A stretch of DNA of 41,724 nt from an uncultured Acetatifactor sp. (GCA_910586835.1 CAJUJU010000033.1:1-41724), one strand, 5' to 3'; shown: positions 32,225 to 40,666, counted from the stretch's first letter. The notes: generated by a model not told the origin, from the sequence alone. Made by a program: numbers and translations.

Positions 32225-33148
32225 ATGCAAAAAATCAGCAAGCGTGTCAGGCCTGTAAATTCCGTATCAAAGCCTGTGGAACTGCTTTTTCATATCATAT
32301 TGATATTTTTCTGCCTCTGCTGTGTGGTGCCCTTTGTATTTGTCATCATCATATCCTTTACCTCAAAGCAGAGTATCGCGGAGATCGGTTATTCCTTCGT
32401 GCCGAAGGAATGGTCCCTGGAGGCGTACAAATTTGCCTTCGAGATGGGAGAACAGCTGTGGCGCTCTTACTTCAACAGCTTTTTCATCACAATAGTAGGA
32501 ACTGTCTGTACCCTGGTGGTGACGATCATGTACTCCTACGCGCTGTTCCGAAAAGACTTTAAGTTCCGTACCTTTTTTACCTTCTTTTGTTTTTTTACCA
32601 TGATTTTCGGAGGAGGACTTGCACCCACCTATGTGGTGTGTAAGACGGTGCTGGGGCTGAGCAACAGTTATGCGGCGGTGATTATTCCCATGCTGCTGAA
32701 TCCTTTTAACCTGATTGTCATGAGAACCTTCTTCCAGAGCTCTGTGCCCATGGAACTCATCGACGCGGCGGCCATTGACGGAAGCGGCGAATACAGCACC
32801 CTGTTCCGGATCGTGGTGCCCATCTCCAAGCCGGGTATCGCCACTGTGGGACTGCTGACGGCGCTGGCGTACTGGAACGAGTGGTTTATCCCTCAGCTGT
32901 ATGTGATGGGAGACGCAAAACACATGCCTCTGCAGTATCTGCTGATGGAGATGCAGAAGAAGGTGGACTTCCTGGTGAAGAACAGCTCCATGATCGGGGC
33001 GGATGCGGCCAGTATTGTGAAGACAATGCCTCAGAACAGCCTGCGCATGGCGCTGGTGGTAATGATCGTGATTCCCATCGCCTTTGCATATCCGTTCTTC
33101 CAGCGATACATTATCGCGGGTCTTACCATCGGTTCCGTAAAGGGCTGA
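32225..33148 (+). CDS. ABC sugar transporter permease, YtcP type
   Basis: 307 residues with six predicted membrane helices. It is the MalG-like partner of the preceding permease: FVIIISFTSKQSIAEIGYSFVPKEWS is the usual first periplasmic-side region of YtcP proteins, and the EAA loop reads IDAAAIDGSGEYSTLFRIVVP. It starts 15 bp after the first permease gene with SD GGAGGTGAAAGG, so the two should be made in equal amounts. Together they form the membrane channel of the importer. Confidence 0.92.
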   Translation: MQKISKRVRPVNSVSKPVELLFHIILIFFCLCCVVPFVFVIIISFTSKQSIAEIGYSFVPKEWSLEAYKFAFEMGEQLWRSYFNSFFITIVGTVCTLVVTIMYSYALFRKDFKFRTFFTFFCFFTMIFGGGLAPTYVVCKTVLGLSNSYAAVIIPMLLNPFNLIVMRTFFQSSVPMELIDAAAIDGSGEYSTLFRIVVPISKPGIATVGLLTALAYWNEWFIPQLYVMGDAKHMPLQYLLMEMQKKVDFLVKNSSMIGADAASIVKTMPQNSLRMALVVMIVIPIAFAYPFFQRYIIAGLTIGSVKG

Positions 33149-33233
33149 TGTAATGTTACAGGTAGCAACGGCTTTAGGTCGTCTACATAGAAAAAACTGC
33201 ATATGATCAATAAATCAATGGAGGGAAAAAGTA

Positions 33234-34859
33234 ATGAAGAAACGATTAATTGCGAGTCTGCTGGCAGCATCCATGCTGTTTGGTCTGGCAGCCTGTGGAA
33301 ACACCCCTGCAAACAGCAGCGGTTCTGGTTCTCAATCTAGTCAGAGCACAGCGGGAGGAAACGATGAGAAACCCGCTGGAGACGGCGATGTGACACCTGC
33401 ATCGGATCTGGATCCCGTCACACTGAAGATGTGGCTCTGCGGAAACAATGTATCCGACGACAGCAAGGTGCTGGAAGAACTGAATAAGATTCTTCAGGAA
33501 AAGATCAATGTGACGCTGGAGCCCATCTGGGATACCTGGGGATTCGGTGACAACGTGGTACTGTCTCTGCAGGGCGGCGAGGATATTGATATCTACTTCA
33601 CCTGTTCCTGGACGGCTAACGAGTACAATAAATTTGCAAGAGACGGCTATTATGTACGTCTTGACGATCCCAACAACAACCTGATCGAAAAGTATGCGTC
33701 CGATCTCTGGAGTATGCTTCCCGAACTGCTGACCACCACCGGCGCCTGTGTCAACGGAAAGGACGGCTACGGCGTGTATGCGGTTCCCGGCTACAAGGAT
33801 ATCGCTACACAGAACTGCTGGGATGTCAACGTTCCCCTGCTGGAGAAGTACGGCTATACGCTGGATGACATCAGGAATACGGACTACTTCGGTTTCGGTG
33901 AGATCCTGCAGACCGTGAAGGACGGAGAGGGCAAGGATTTCTATCCTCTGCTGATCGAGGCTGCCGTGCTGGAGCGTATGGCTACCAATTCCATCATTGT
34001 GACCGGCGACAGCGGAACGGGCAACTTTATGTCCTATTATCTGGATCCCACGGATGTTTCCAAAGAAACCTCCTACGGCATCCAGCTTCTGAACAAATAT
34101 GCCACGGAAGAATTCGCAAAGTATGCGGAGAAGACCAGAGAGTATTATCTGAAGGGTTTTATCGATCCGGCAATGAGCAATGCGGACCAGGCAAATGAAG
34201 TGAGAACCGCGGTTCAGAACAGCGGCGAGTATCTGATCGGAACCCAGTCCTATTCCATGGGTTTTGAACTGACAGCCACAAGGGATAGAGGCTTTGAGGT
34301 AGCGATGGTTCCCTGTACGGATCCTTATATCGACACCACCTCCGCTCAGGGCGCAATGATGGCAATCTCCACCGCCTCCAAGAATCCCGAGAGAGCAATG
34401 ATGTTCCTGAACCTGCTGAACACGGATCCCGAGATCATGACCCTTATGTGCTACGGTGTGGAAGGTGTGCATTATAACAAGACGGATGACGGTTGTGTGG
34501 AATTCACCGACGAGAGCGCAAACTTCAAGCCCTGGGTTAACGGTGTGGGCAACGTTACCATTCTTCCTCCCACTGTGGAGCAGGGAGCAGGATTTTATGA
34601 CAGATTCAAGGCTTACTATGATACCGCTAAGGACATTCCCATTCTCGGATTCTCCTATGACGGTTCCGGTGTGGACGCGGAGATGAGCGCTGTTGCCAAC
34701 GTGGTTGCAGAATATCTGATGCCGCTGTGCTCAGGCGCTGTGGATCCCGCCCAGAAGCTTCCCGAGTTTTTGAAGAAGCTGGAAGAGAACGGTATTAACA
34801 CTGTTCTGGACGATGCAAACGCACAGCTGAAATCCTTTATGGAAACCAGAGGAAACTGA
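33234..34859 (+). CDS. Extracellular solute-binding lipoprotein, LplA type
   Basis: 541 residues. The signal peptide MKKRLIASLLAASMLFGLAAC ends in a lipobox with Cys21, followed by a Ser/Gly/Asn-rich tether. The mature domain starts at about 60 (DPVTLKMWLCGNN) and has features of the large LplA-like family: EPIWDTWGFGDNV, DIYFTCSWTANEY and the late ILGFSYDGSGVDAEMSAVANV. It captures the sugar and delivers it to the two upstream permeases. The ligand cannot be read from sequence; the nearby GH94 gene suggests a beta-linked disaccharide. SD GGAGGG precedes it, and a strong terminator ends the operon. Confidence 0.92.
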   Translation: MKKRLIASLLAASMLFGLAACGNTPANSSGSGSQSSQSTAGGNDEKPAGDGDVTPASDLDPVTLKMWLCGNNVSDDSKVLEELNKILQEKINVTLEPIWDTWGFGDNVVLSLQGGEDIDIYFTCSWTANEYNKFARDGYYVRLDDPNNNLIEKYASDLWSMLPELLTTTGACVNGKDGYGVYAVPGYKDIATQNCWDVNVPLLEKYGYTLDDIRNTDYFGFGEILQTVKDGEGKDFYPLLIEAAVLERMATNSIIVTGDSGTGNFMSYYLDPTDVSKETSYGIQLLNKYATEEFAKYAEKTREYYLKGFIDPAMSNADQANEVRTAVQNSGEYLIGTQSYSMGFELTATRDRGFEVAMVPCTDPYIDTTSAQGAMMAISTASKNPERAMMFLNLLNTDPEIMTLMCYGVEGVHYNKTDDGCVEFTDESANFKPWVNGVGNVTILPPTVEQGAGFYDRFKAYYDTAKDIPILGFSYDGSGVDAEMSAVANVVAEYLMPLCSGAVDPAQKLPEFLKKLEENGINTVLDDANAQLKSFMETRGN

Positions 34860-34888
34860 TAAACAGAAAAATTTAACAATAATCATGG

Positions 34889-34926
34889 CTGCCGCCTGCG
34901 ACAAAAATCGCGGGCGGCAGTTTTTT
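34889..34926 (+). terminator. Terminator of the transporter operon
   Basis: CTGCCGCC (34889-34896) pairs with GGCGGCAG (34913-34920), with an inner GCG/CGC stem, followed by TTTTTT. It sits between convergent genes, but the minus side lacks a clear T run. Confidence 0.9.
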
Positions 34927-34939
34927 GGCTTATAGGAAA

Positions 34940-35989
34940 TTACGTCGTGGCCGGGGAAGAACGCGAAGCATTCTGCGCTCTGTCAGGGCAGCTCTCCCTG
35001 GGGATAAAGGTGACAGGGATCACTGTGGAAGCGATCTCGCAGCCGGGAGAATGCAGCAGCCGGTTCATGAGCCGGGTACATTCGGAGGCAACTGCCTCCA
35101 GGGGAAGATGTACCACGGACAGGGCGGGGAGACATACCTCGCTGAGGCCCAGGGCAGCGTCCTCGATGGCGATGAACTCCGGTCCTCCGGGAAAGTAAAT
35201 TTCCTTCTCGGTGAAAGCCCGCAGAGCGCCCAGGGCAAGTCCCTCCCGCATGTAGAAAATACAGTCCGTTTCGGGATGCTCCTCCAGGAGCCGGAGGGTC
35301 ATTTCGTAGCCGCCTCTGGCGGTGGGCTCACAGCAATAGAGCACAGGCTCATCCATGCCCAGAGAGCGGCAGGTATAGGCGAACAGATTCCGCCGGATAT
35401 TCATGCCGTTGAAGGTTGGGAGCGAGGTGACGACAGCCGGCCTTGTCCTGCCGTGAGAGGCAAAAATCTCGGCGGGTATGGAGCCGATGGAGCGGTCGTC
35501 CATGACCACACCGGAATATTTTCGGGAGTAGCGGTTGTAAAGGATCACGGGACGGGGAAAGCAGCGGCTGTCCAGATATTCCAGATCCCGCTCCGAAGCG
35601 TTGCAGACAATGATTCCGTGGCAGGAAAGAACCAGGGACTCCTTCATGGCGTTCTGGAGCGCCCCGGCCCTGTAGGGCTGGAGCAGTACCTCGAAGGGCA
35701 GATTTTCCCGCGCCACCGTTTCTTCCACACCGCGGAAAAAACGCAGCATTGTGGGAGCTCTGGAATCCGCCACCCACAGGATCTGAATCCGGTAGGCGAA
35801 CTGGCCGCCTGCCTTCTTCAGGCTGACGGCCTGCAGGTTGGGGAGATATCCCATACGCGCGGCGATCTGCAGCACCCGTTGTTCCGTCTCCGAGGAGATT
35901 TTTCGTTCTCTTGCCTTGTGATTCAGGATCAGAGAGACCGTGGTGGGAGAAATATCTGCCTCCCTGGCAATTTCTTTGATTGTGACCAT
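34940..35989 (-). CDS. LacI-family transcriptional regulator
   Basis: 349 residues on the minus strand from ATG 35989, after GGGAG. The N-terminal LacI helix-turn-helix is clear (MVTIKEIAREADISPTTVSL, then ILNHKARERKISSETEQRV). The periplasmic-binding-protein-like sensor domain spans about 60-330 (ILWVADSRAPTMLRFFRGVEE, HGIIVCNASERDLEYL, FIAIEDAALGLSE). It is convergent with the transporter operon and divergent from the carboxylesterase gene. The likely target is that esterase promoter, which has a near-palindromic site about 20 bp downstream of its -10 box. A beta-sugar inducer is likely but not shown. Confidence 0.92.
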   Translation of the reverse strand: MVTIKEIAREADISPTTVSLILNHKARERKISSETEQRVLQIAARMGYLPNLQAVSLKKAGGQFAYRIQILWVADSRAPTMLRFFRGVEETVARENLPFEVLLQPYRAGALQNAMKESLVLSCHGIIVCNASERDLEYLDSRCFPRPVILYNRYSRKYSGVVMDDRSIGSIPAEIFASHGRTRPAVVTSLPTFNGMNIRRNLFAYTCRSLGMDEPVLYCCEPTARGGYEMTLRLLEEHPETDCIFYMREGLALGALRAFTEKEIYFPGGPEFIAIEDAALGLSEVCLPALSVVHLPLEAVASECTRLMNRLLHSPGCEIASTVIPVTFIPRESCPDRAQNASRSSPATT

Positions 35990-36042
35990 GCCGACACTCC
36001 CGTTTCTTGTGCAGTCAGAGTAAACATTGTATCGTTTCTTCC

Positions 36043-36071
36043 ATGCTACAACGAAATGGGACGGCGGTCAA
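36043..36071 (-). promoter_or_regulatory. Candidate promoter of the lacI-type gene
   Basis: On the minus strand TTGACC (36071-36066), a 17-bp spacer and TAGCAT (36048-36043). A better -10 box, TACAAT (36031-36026), lies downstream but lacks a matching -35. Confidence 0.35.
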
Positions 36072-36131
36072 GAGGGCGGGAAAAAACGGCAACAGGGCAT
36101 GTGCTGACAGTATACAGGGTAAGTGGAAAGA

Positions 36132-36160
36132 TTGACAGGAAAAAGCGAAAACGGTATGAT
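36132..36160 (+). promoter_or_regulatory. Strong promoter of the carboxylesterase gene
   Basis: Perfect TTGACA (36132-36137), a 17-bp spacer and TATGAT (36155-36160). Confidence 0.85.
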
Positions 36161-36179
36161 AGAAACATGTGAAACTAAA

Positions 36180-36190
36180 ACGTTAAACGT
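36180..36190 (+). promoter_or_regulatory. Candidate LacI-family operator
   Basis: ACGTTAAACGT is near-palindromic, differing from its reverse complement only at the centre and resembling LacI-family half-sites. It lies about 20-30 bp downstream of the -10 box, where a bound repressor would block transcription. The divergent lacI-type gene is the obvious candidate regulator. Confidence 0.55.
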
Positions 36191-36234
36191 CCGCGGCAGC
36201 GCGGGCGTTGAGCAAAGAAAAGGAGGCTCTCAGG

Positions 36235-37794
36235 ATGGAAAAAATGTTTATCTACGATGACAAGACGGCTGTGGTGGAGACAGAAAAGGGGAAGGTGCGC
36301 GGGTACTTTTACGATGACATGTACATCTTCAAGGGAATCCCCTATGCGAAGGCCAGGCGGTTTCATGCGCCGGAGCCGGTAGAGCCCTGGGAGGGCGTAT
36401 TCCAGGCTGTCAGCTATGGCTGTGTGTGTCCGCTGCTGGATCTGCCCAAGCCGGGCGGAGAGCTGATGGTTCCTCATCGGTTCTGGGTGACGGACGAAGA
36501 TTGTCAGAACCTGAATATCTGGTCTCCGGGGCTGGACGGGGAAAAGAGGCCCGTCATGGTATGGCTTCACGGGGGCGGTTTCTTTGCGGGTTCCGCCATC
36601 GAACAGATCGCCTATGAGGGTGAAGCCATGTGCAAGCTGGGGCAGGTTGTTGTGGTGTCCGTAAACCACCGGCTGAATGTGCTGGGCTATTGTGATCTGT
36701 CACCCTTTGGAGAGGAGTATGAGAATTCCGGAAACGCAGGGACGGATGATCTGGTGGCTGCGCTGAGATGGATCCATAATAATATTGAGCGTTTTGGCGG
36801 AGATCCGGAGAATGTGATCATTTTCGGACAGTCCGGGGGCGGTGCGAAGGTGACTACACTGCTGCAGACTCCGGCGGCGGACGGCCTGTTTGCCAAGGGA
36901 ATCAATATGAGCGGTGTCATCGGCGGCGCACTGGCAGACAGCGGCGGAAACGGTGAGAAGCTGGGACGGGCACTGATGGAGGAGTTGGGCGTTTCGGATG
37001 TAAAGGGCCTGGAGACGGTTCCCTATGATGCACTGGCAGCGGCTTATAATAAGGTGAAGCCTGCGCTGGAGAAGGCAGGTGAATATGTGGGCGGTACGCC
37101 TTACCCCAACGCCTTTTATCTGGGAGATCCTTTGGTGAACGGCTTCCGCAAGGAGACGGAGCATGTGCCGCTGATTGTGGGCAGTGTGTTCGGAGAATTC
37201 GGTTCCTTTGCACCCATGCCCTGGCGCCGACAGGAACTCACCATGGAGGAAGGCGCCCGAATCGTGGAGCAGGAGGTGGGAAAGGAAGAGTCCGTGGAGC
37301 TGCTGCGTCTGTTCCGTGAGGCTTACCCGGAGCGGAATCCCATCGACATAATGACCATGGACTTTATCTTCCGGACACCGGAGATTGACTATATCAAAGC
37401 CAGAAGCAGCTGCAGCGGCGGTACTTGGTCCTACCTGTTCAATCTGAATATGAATTTTGACGGCGGCCGGACGCCCTGGCACTGTGCGGATATTCCCTAT
37501 TTCTTCCACAATACGTCCCTGGCACCCTACACTCAGGAACAGGGTGTTACGGAGCGGGTGGAGAAGCTGATCTTTGACTCTGTTATGGCTTTTGCGAAGA
37601 CCGGGAACCCGGAGAACCCGGAGGTGCCCAGCTGGCCCGAATGCACGCCGGAGAAGGAATATACTCTGGTCATCGGCAACGAAACCAGGATCCGGGAGAA
37701 CTTTGACCATGAGCTGGTGCCTGTTCTCGGAAAATGCATGGGGCCTGTGTATGCCAGGAATATGGAGAATAGGATGAAGGATGTGCAGCATTGA
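36235..37794 (+). CDS. Type-B carboxylesterase (para-nitrobenzyl esterase family)
   Basis: 519 residues from ATG 36235, 8 nt after AGGAGG; a TTG at 36208 lacks an SD. It has the alpha/beta-hydrolase features of the family: YDDMYIFKGIPYAKARRF near the start, the oxyanion loop WLHGGGFFAGS, the nucleophile S200 in FGQSGGGAKV, and the catalytic His region TPWHCADIPYFF. No signal peptide, so it acts in the cytoplasm. In a sugar island it may remove acyl groups from imported plant glycosides, but the substrate is unknown. It has a strong promoter and a candidate LacI-type operator. A GH3 remnant begins exactly at its 3' end. Confidence 0.9.
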   Translation: MEKMFIYDDKTAVVETEKGKVRGYFYDDMYIFKGIPYAKARRFHAPEPVEPWEGVFQAVSYGCVCPLLDLPKPGGELMVPHRFWVTDEDCQNLNIWSPGLDGEKRPVMVWLHGGGFFAGSAIEQIAYEGEAMCKLGQVVVVSVNHRLNVLGYCDLSPFGEEYENSGNAGTDDLVAALRWIHNNIERFGGDPENVIIFGQSGGGAKVTTLLQTPAADGLFAKGINMSGVIGGALADSGGNGEKLGRALMEELGVSDVKGLETVPYDALAAAYNKVKPALEKAGEYVGGTPYPNAFYLGDPLVNGFRKETEHVPLIVGSVFGEFGSFAPMPWRRQELTMEEGARIVEQEVGKEESVELLRLFREAYPERNPIDIMTMDFIFRTPEIDYIKARSSCSGGTWSYLFNLNMNFDGGRTPWHCADIPYFFHNTSLAPYTQEQGVTERVEKLIFDSVMAFAKTGNPENPEVPSWPECTPEKEYTLVIGNETRIRENFDHELVPVLGKCMGPVYARNMENRMKDVQH

Positions 37795-38181
37795 GCCGGC
37801 TTATCCCTTCGGCTACGGCCTGTCCTGCACTGATTTCCGGATGGATACGGAGAGTGTGCAGGCTGGGGAGGGCAGAGTGACCCTGAAGGGCAGAGTGACC
37901 AACACGGGAGAACGGTTTTCGGGGAGAGAAGTAGTGCAGGTGTATTACTCTGCGCCGGAGGGAAGGCTGGAAAAGCCCTGGCAGGAGCTGCGGGCAATGA
38001 TCTGATTATGCCCGGCAGCCAGAAGGATGTGGATGAGCTTATCCGTTCGTTGGGTGCAGCCCCGGATGAGGTCAGCTGCCCCATTACGCTGGGAGACCTG
38101 CAGGCCTGCGCGAAGCGGATGCGGGCAGTCATCGGGCCCAGTTGTGCCTATGAGGACATGGCATCCTGTCAGAAAGACTGA
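37781..38181 (+). pseudogene. GH3 beta-glycosidase remnant with internal deletion and frameshift
   Basis: The first frame gives AYPFGYGLSCTDF, then RVTNTGERFSGREVVQVYYS, which is the fibronectin-III-like domain of GH3 enzymes, and stops at 38005. From 37993 another frame gives GNDLIMPGSQKDVDEL and then ITLGDLQACAKRM, and stops at 38181. That second part resembles the end of the GH3 (alpha/beta)8 domain. This order (Fn3 before the N-type domain) fits the domain-swapped GH3 enzymes of gut Clostridia. Most of the catalytic domain is missing at the junction near 37990, and the front half was lost where the esterase gene now ends. It cannot encode an active enzyme. Confidence 0.8.
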
Positions 38182-38206
38182 AGAACGGCAGACAAATAAG
38201 CGTCAG

Positions 38207-38250
38207 CAAGCCCCTTTTTTCCGCTGCAGACGGAAAGAGGGGCTTGTATT
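38207..38250 (+). terminator. Terminator before greA
   Basis: CAAGCCCCTTTTTTCCG (38207-38223) and CGGAAAGAGGGGCTTG (38231-38246) form a long stem with a 7-nt loop and one bulge, followed by TATTTTCTT. It closes the island and abuts the greA -35 box. Confidence 0.8.
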
Positions 38251-38253
38251 TTC

Positions 38254-38282
38254 TTGACATTAGAGGAAAAAGTGGTTATAAT
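38254..38282 (+). promoter_or_regulatory. Consensus promoter of greA-lysS
   Basis: Perfect TTGACA (38254-38259), a 17-bp spacer and perfect TATAAT (38277-38282). Transcription should begin near 38289, leaving a leader of about 85 nt. Confidence 0.9.
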
Positions 38283-38304
38283 ACCATCGGTATAAGAGCA
38301 AAGC

Positions 38305-38338
38305 GCCGCGCGGAAAACGGCTGTCCGGGCGGCTTTTT
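38305..38338 (+). terminator. Terminator-like hairpin in the greA leader
   Basis: GCCGC (38305-38309) and CGG (38311-38313) pair with CCG (38325-38327) and GCGGC (38329-38333), with one G-G mismatch. TTTTT follows (38334-38338). It lies between the transcription start and the greA SD, so it could end a short leader RNA and limit read-through. Confidence 0.6.
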
Positions 38339-38375
38339 GGGAAAAGAGATAGATTGAGAAGGAAGGACGCGCGAA

Positions 38376-38858
38376 ATGCAGGAGAAGAAAAACATTTTAA
38401 CCTATGAAGGGCTCAGAAAATACGAGGAAGAGCTGCATGAGCTGAAGGTGGTAAAACGTCAGGAGGTTGCTCAGAAGATCAAGGAGGCCAGAGAACAGGG
38501 AGACCTGTCTGAGAATGCGGAGTATGACGCGGCCAAGGATGAGCAGAGAGATATCGAGGCAAGGATCGAGGAGCTGGAAAAGATCCTGAAGAACGCGGAG
38601 GTAGTGGTTGAGGACGAGGTGGATCTGGATAAGATCAACATCGGGTGTAAGGTAAAGCTTCTGGATATCGAGTACAGCGAGGAGCTGGAGTACAAGATCG
38701 TGGGCTCTACCGAGGCAAACAGCCTGAAGGGCAAGATTTCAAATGAAAGTCCTGTGGGCAGGGCTCTCATCGGCTGCAAGATAGGAGACACTGTGGAGGT
38801 GGAAACCGCGGCAGGCACCTTTGCGTATAAGGTCCTGGAGATTCAGAGATCAAATTAA
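38376..38858 (+). CDS. greA: Transcription elongation factor GreA
   Basis: 160 residues, standard length. It rescues backtracked RNA polymerase by stimulating transcript cleavage. The N-terminal antiparallel coiled coil (about 10-80) carries the acidic tip GDLSENAEYDAAKDEQ, where the Asp and Glu of DLSENAEY reach the polymerase active site. The C-terminal FKBP-like domain ends in SPVGRALIGCKIGDTVEVE. SD GGAAGGACGCG is weak but positioned. It has a consensus promoter, with a possible attenuator in the leader. lysS follows with 16 bp between the genes, so the two form an operon. Confidence 0.96.
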   Translation: MQEKKNILTYEGLRKYEEELHELKVVKRQEVAQKIKEAREQGDLSENAEYDAAKDEQRDIEARIEELEKILKNAEVVVEDEVDLDKINIGCKVKLLDIEYSEELEYKIVGSTEANSLKGKISNESPVGRALIGCKIGDTVEVETAAGTFAYKVLEIQRSN

Positions 38859-38874
38859 TGAGGAGAGACGAAAA

Positions 38875-40368
38875 GTGGCAGAAGCACAGAATACAAACGG
38901 ACAGGAACAGGACATAAATCAGTTGCTGCAGGTCAGACGGGATAAGCTGGCCGTCTTGCAGGAGGCGGGGAAGGATCCCTTTCAGATCACCAGATACGAT
39001 GTGACCCATCACAGCACGGACATCAAAGAAAATTATGGGGAGCTGGAGGGCAAAAGCGTCCGCATTGCAGGGCGTATCATGTCCAAGCGCGTCATGGGAA
39101 AGGCATCCTTCTGCAATGTGCAGGATCTGCCCGGCAATATTCAGTGCTATGTGGCGAGAGACAGCATCGGAGAGGAATCCTATGCGGATTTCAAGAAGTA
39201 TGATGTGGGCGACATTGTGGGTGTGGAGGGAGAGGTGTTTACCACCAAGACCGGCGAGATTTCCGTTCATGCATCCGCGGTGATTCTGCTCTCCAAGAGC
39301 CTGCAGATTCTGCCGGAGAAGTTTCACGGACTGACCAATACGGACATTCGTTATCGGCAGCGCTATACGGATCTGATCATGAACGGAGATGTGAAGGAGA
39401 CCTTCGTGAAGCGCTCCCGGATCATCAGTGCCATTCGCCGTTATCTGGAAAAGGAGGGCTTTCTGGAGGTGGAAACTCCCATGCTGGTGCCCAATGCAGG
39501 AGGCGCTGCGGCACGGCCCTTTGAGACGCATTATAACGCTCTGGATGAGGACGTGAAGCTTCGTATTTCCCTGGAGCTGTACTTAAAGAGACTGATCGTG
39601 GGCGGACTGGAGCGTGTCTATGAGATCGGGCGGGTGTTCCGCAACGAAGGGCTGGATACCAGGCACAATCCGGAGTTTACTTTGATGGAGCTGTATCAGG
39701 CTTATACCGATTACCACGGAATGATGGATCTGACGGAGAATATGCTGCGCTATGTGGCGCAGGAGGTCTGTGGTACTACCGCAGTACCTTACAGCGGGGA
39801 GATCCTGGATCTGGGCAAGCCCTTTGAACGGATTACCATGGTTGACGCCGTAAAGAAATATGCAGGAGTTGATTTCGATCAGATTCCGGATACGGAAGCT
39901 GCAAGAAAACTTGCAGACGAGAAGGGCGTACACTATGAGGCACGCCATGCAAAGGGAGATATCCTGAATCTGTTCTTTGAAGAGTTTGTGGAGGAGCACC
40001 TGATCCAGCCTACTTTTGTCATGGATCATCCGGTGGAGATTTCTCCACTGACCAAGCGGAAGCCCGACAAGCCGGATTATGTGGAACGCTTTGAGCTGTT
40101 TATCTATGGAAGGGAGCTTTGCAATGCCTATTCCGAGCTGAATGATCCCATCGACCAGAGGGAACGCTTCCGGGCGCAGGAGGCTGCTTTGGCAGCAGGA
40201 GACGAGGAGGCCAACACCACTGACGAGGACTTCATGAACGCGTTGGAGATCGGCATGCCGCCTACCGGAGGCATCGGGTACGGCATCGACAGACTGGTGA
40301 TGCTGCTCACCGACAGCCCGGCGATTCGGGATGTGCTGTTGTTCCCTACGATGCGGACACTCGATTGA
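38875..40368 (+). CDS. lysS: Lysyl-tRNA synthetase, class II
   Basis: 497 residues from a GTG at 38875, chosen because GAGGAGAG (38860-38867) lies 7 nt upstream and the greA stop is just before it. An ATG at 38821 would lie inside greA and add 18 unrelated residues. An N-terminal OB-fold anticodon domain (about 45-150; VRIAGRIMSKRVMGKASF) precedes the class II core, with motif 2 as FRNEGLDTRHNPEFT and motif 3 as GIGYGIDRLVMLLT. It charges tRNA-Lys with lysine. The C-terminus FPTMRTLD is of normal length, so any element inserted downstream did not damage the gene. Confidence 0.96.
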   Translation: MAEAQNTNGQEQDINQLLQVRRDKLAVLQEAGKDPFQITRYDVTHHSTDIKENYGELEGKSVRIAGRIMSKRVMGKASFCNVQDLPGNIQCYVARDSIGEESYADFKKYDVGDIVGVEGEVFTTKTGEISVHASAVILLSKSLQILPEKFHGLTNTDIRYRQRYTDLIMNGDVKETFVKRSRIISAIRRYLEKEGFLEVETPMLVPNAGGAAARPFETHYNALDEDVKLRISLELYLKRLIVGGLERVYEIGRVFRNEGLDTRHNPEFTLMELYQAYTDYHGMMDLTENMLRYVAQEVCGTTAVPYSGEILDLGKPFERITMVDAVKKYAGVDFDQIPDTEAARKLADEKGVHYEARHAKGDILNLFFEEFVEEHLIQPTFVMDHPVEISPLTKRKPDKPDYVERFELFIYGRELCNAYSELNDPIDQRERFRAQEAALAAGDEEANTTDEDFMNALEIGMPPTGGIGYGIDRLVMLLTDSPAIRDVLLFPTMRTLD

Positions 40369-40570
40369 GAAAGCCAGTGTTTATGCGGGTTTCAGGCACC
40401 TGTCACCATGCTACTGCAACAAAAGTGCAACAAATTTTGAAGGAATAATACAGAATAATACGTCTATGTACGTTTTAAGTTGCACGAGTCCTGTCAAGGG
40501 TTTGTACTGCGGTGGACTCTTTCGGAAGAATTTTAGAAGGATGTCCTCTTTGGTTATAGTCAACTGTAAA

Positions 40571-40618
40571 CGAATCGCCCATGAGTTTGTAGCAATACAA
40601 ATGCGTGGGCGAATTTGT
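40571..40618 (+). repeat. Stable hairpin with GNRA-type loop
   Basis: CGCCCA (40576-40581) pairs with TGGGCG (40606-40611), and TTTGTA (40586-40591) with TACAAA (40596-40601) around a GCAA loop. The 4-nt segments between them pair partly, and the outer GAAT/ATT flanks extend the stem. No T run follows, so it is more likely a structured RNA or an element end than a terminator. Confidence 0.7.
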
Positions 40619-40666
40619 AATTTGTGTAATTGCATAAGGACAGAATAAAATTTTTTTCTAAAAATG

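Noticed and set aside
38821..38874. lysS start at ATG 38821 inside greA
   Set aside because: It would add 18 residues overlapping the greA C-terminus. The GTG at 38875 has a proper SD right after the greA stop.
40331..40648. 105-codon frame spanning the lysS end and the AT-rich region
   Set aside because: It overlaps the lysS 3' end, is rich in Cys with no domain, and lacks an SD.
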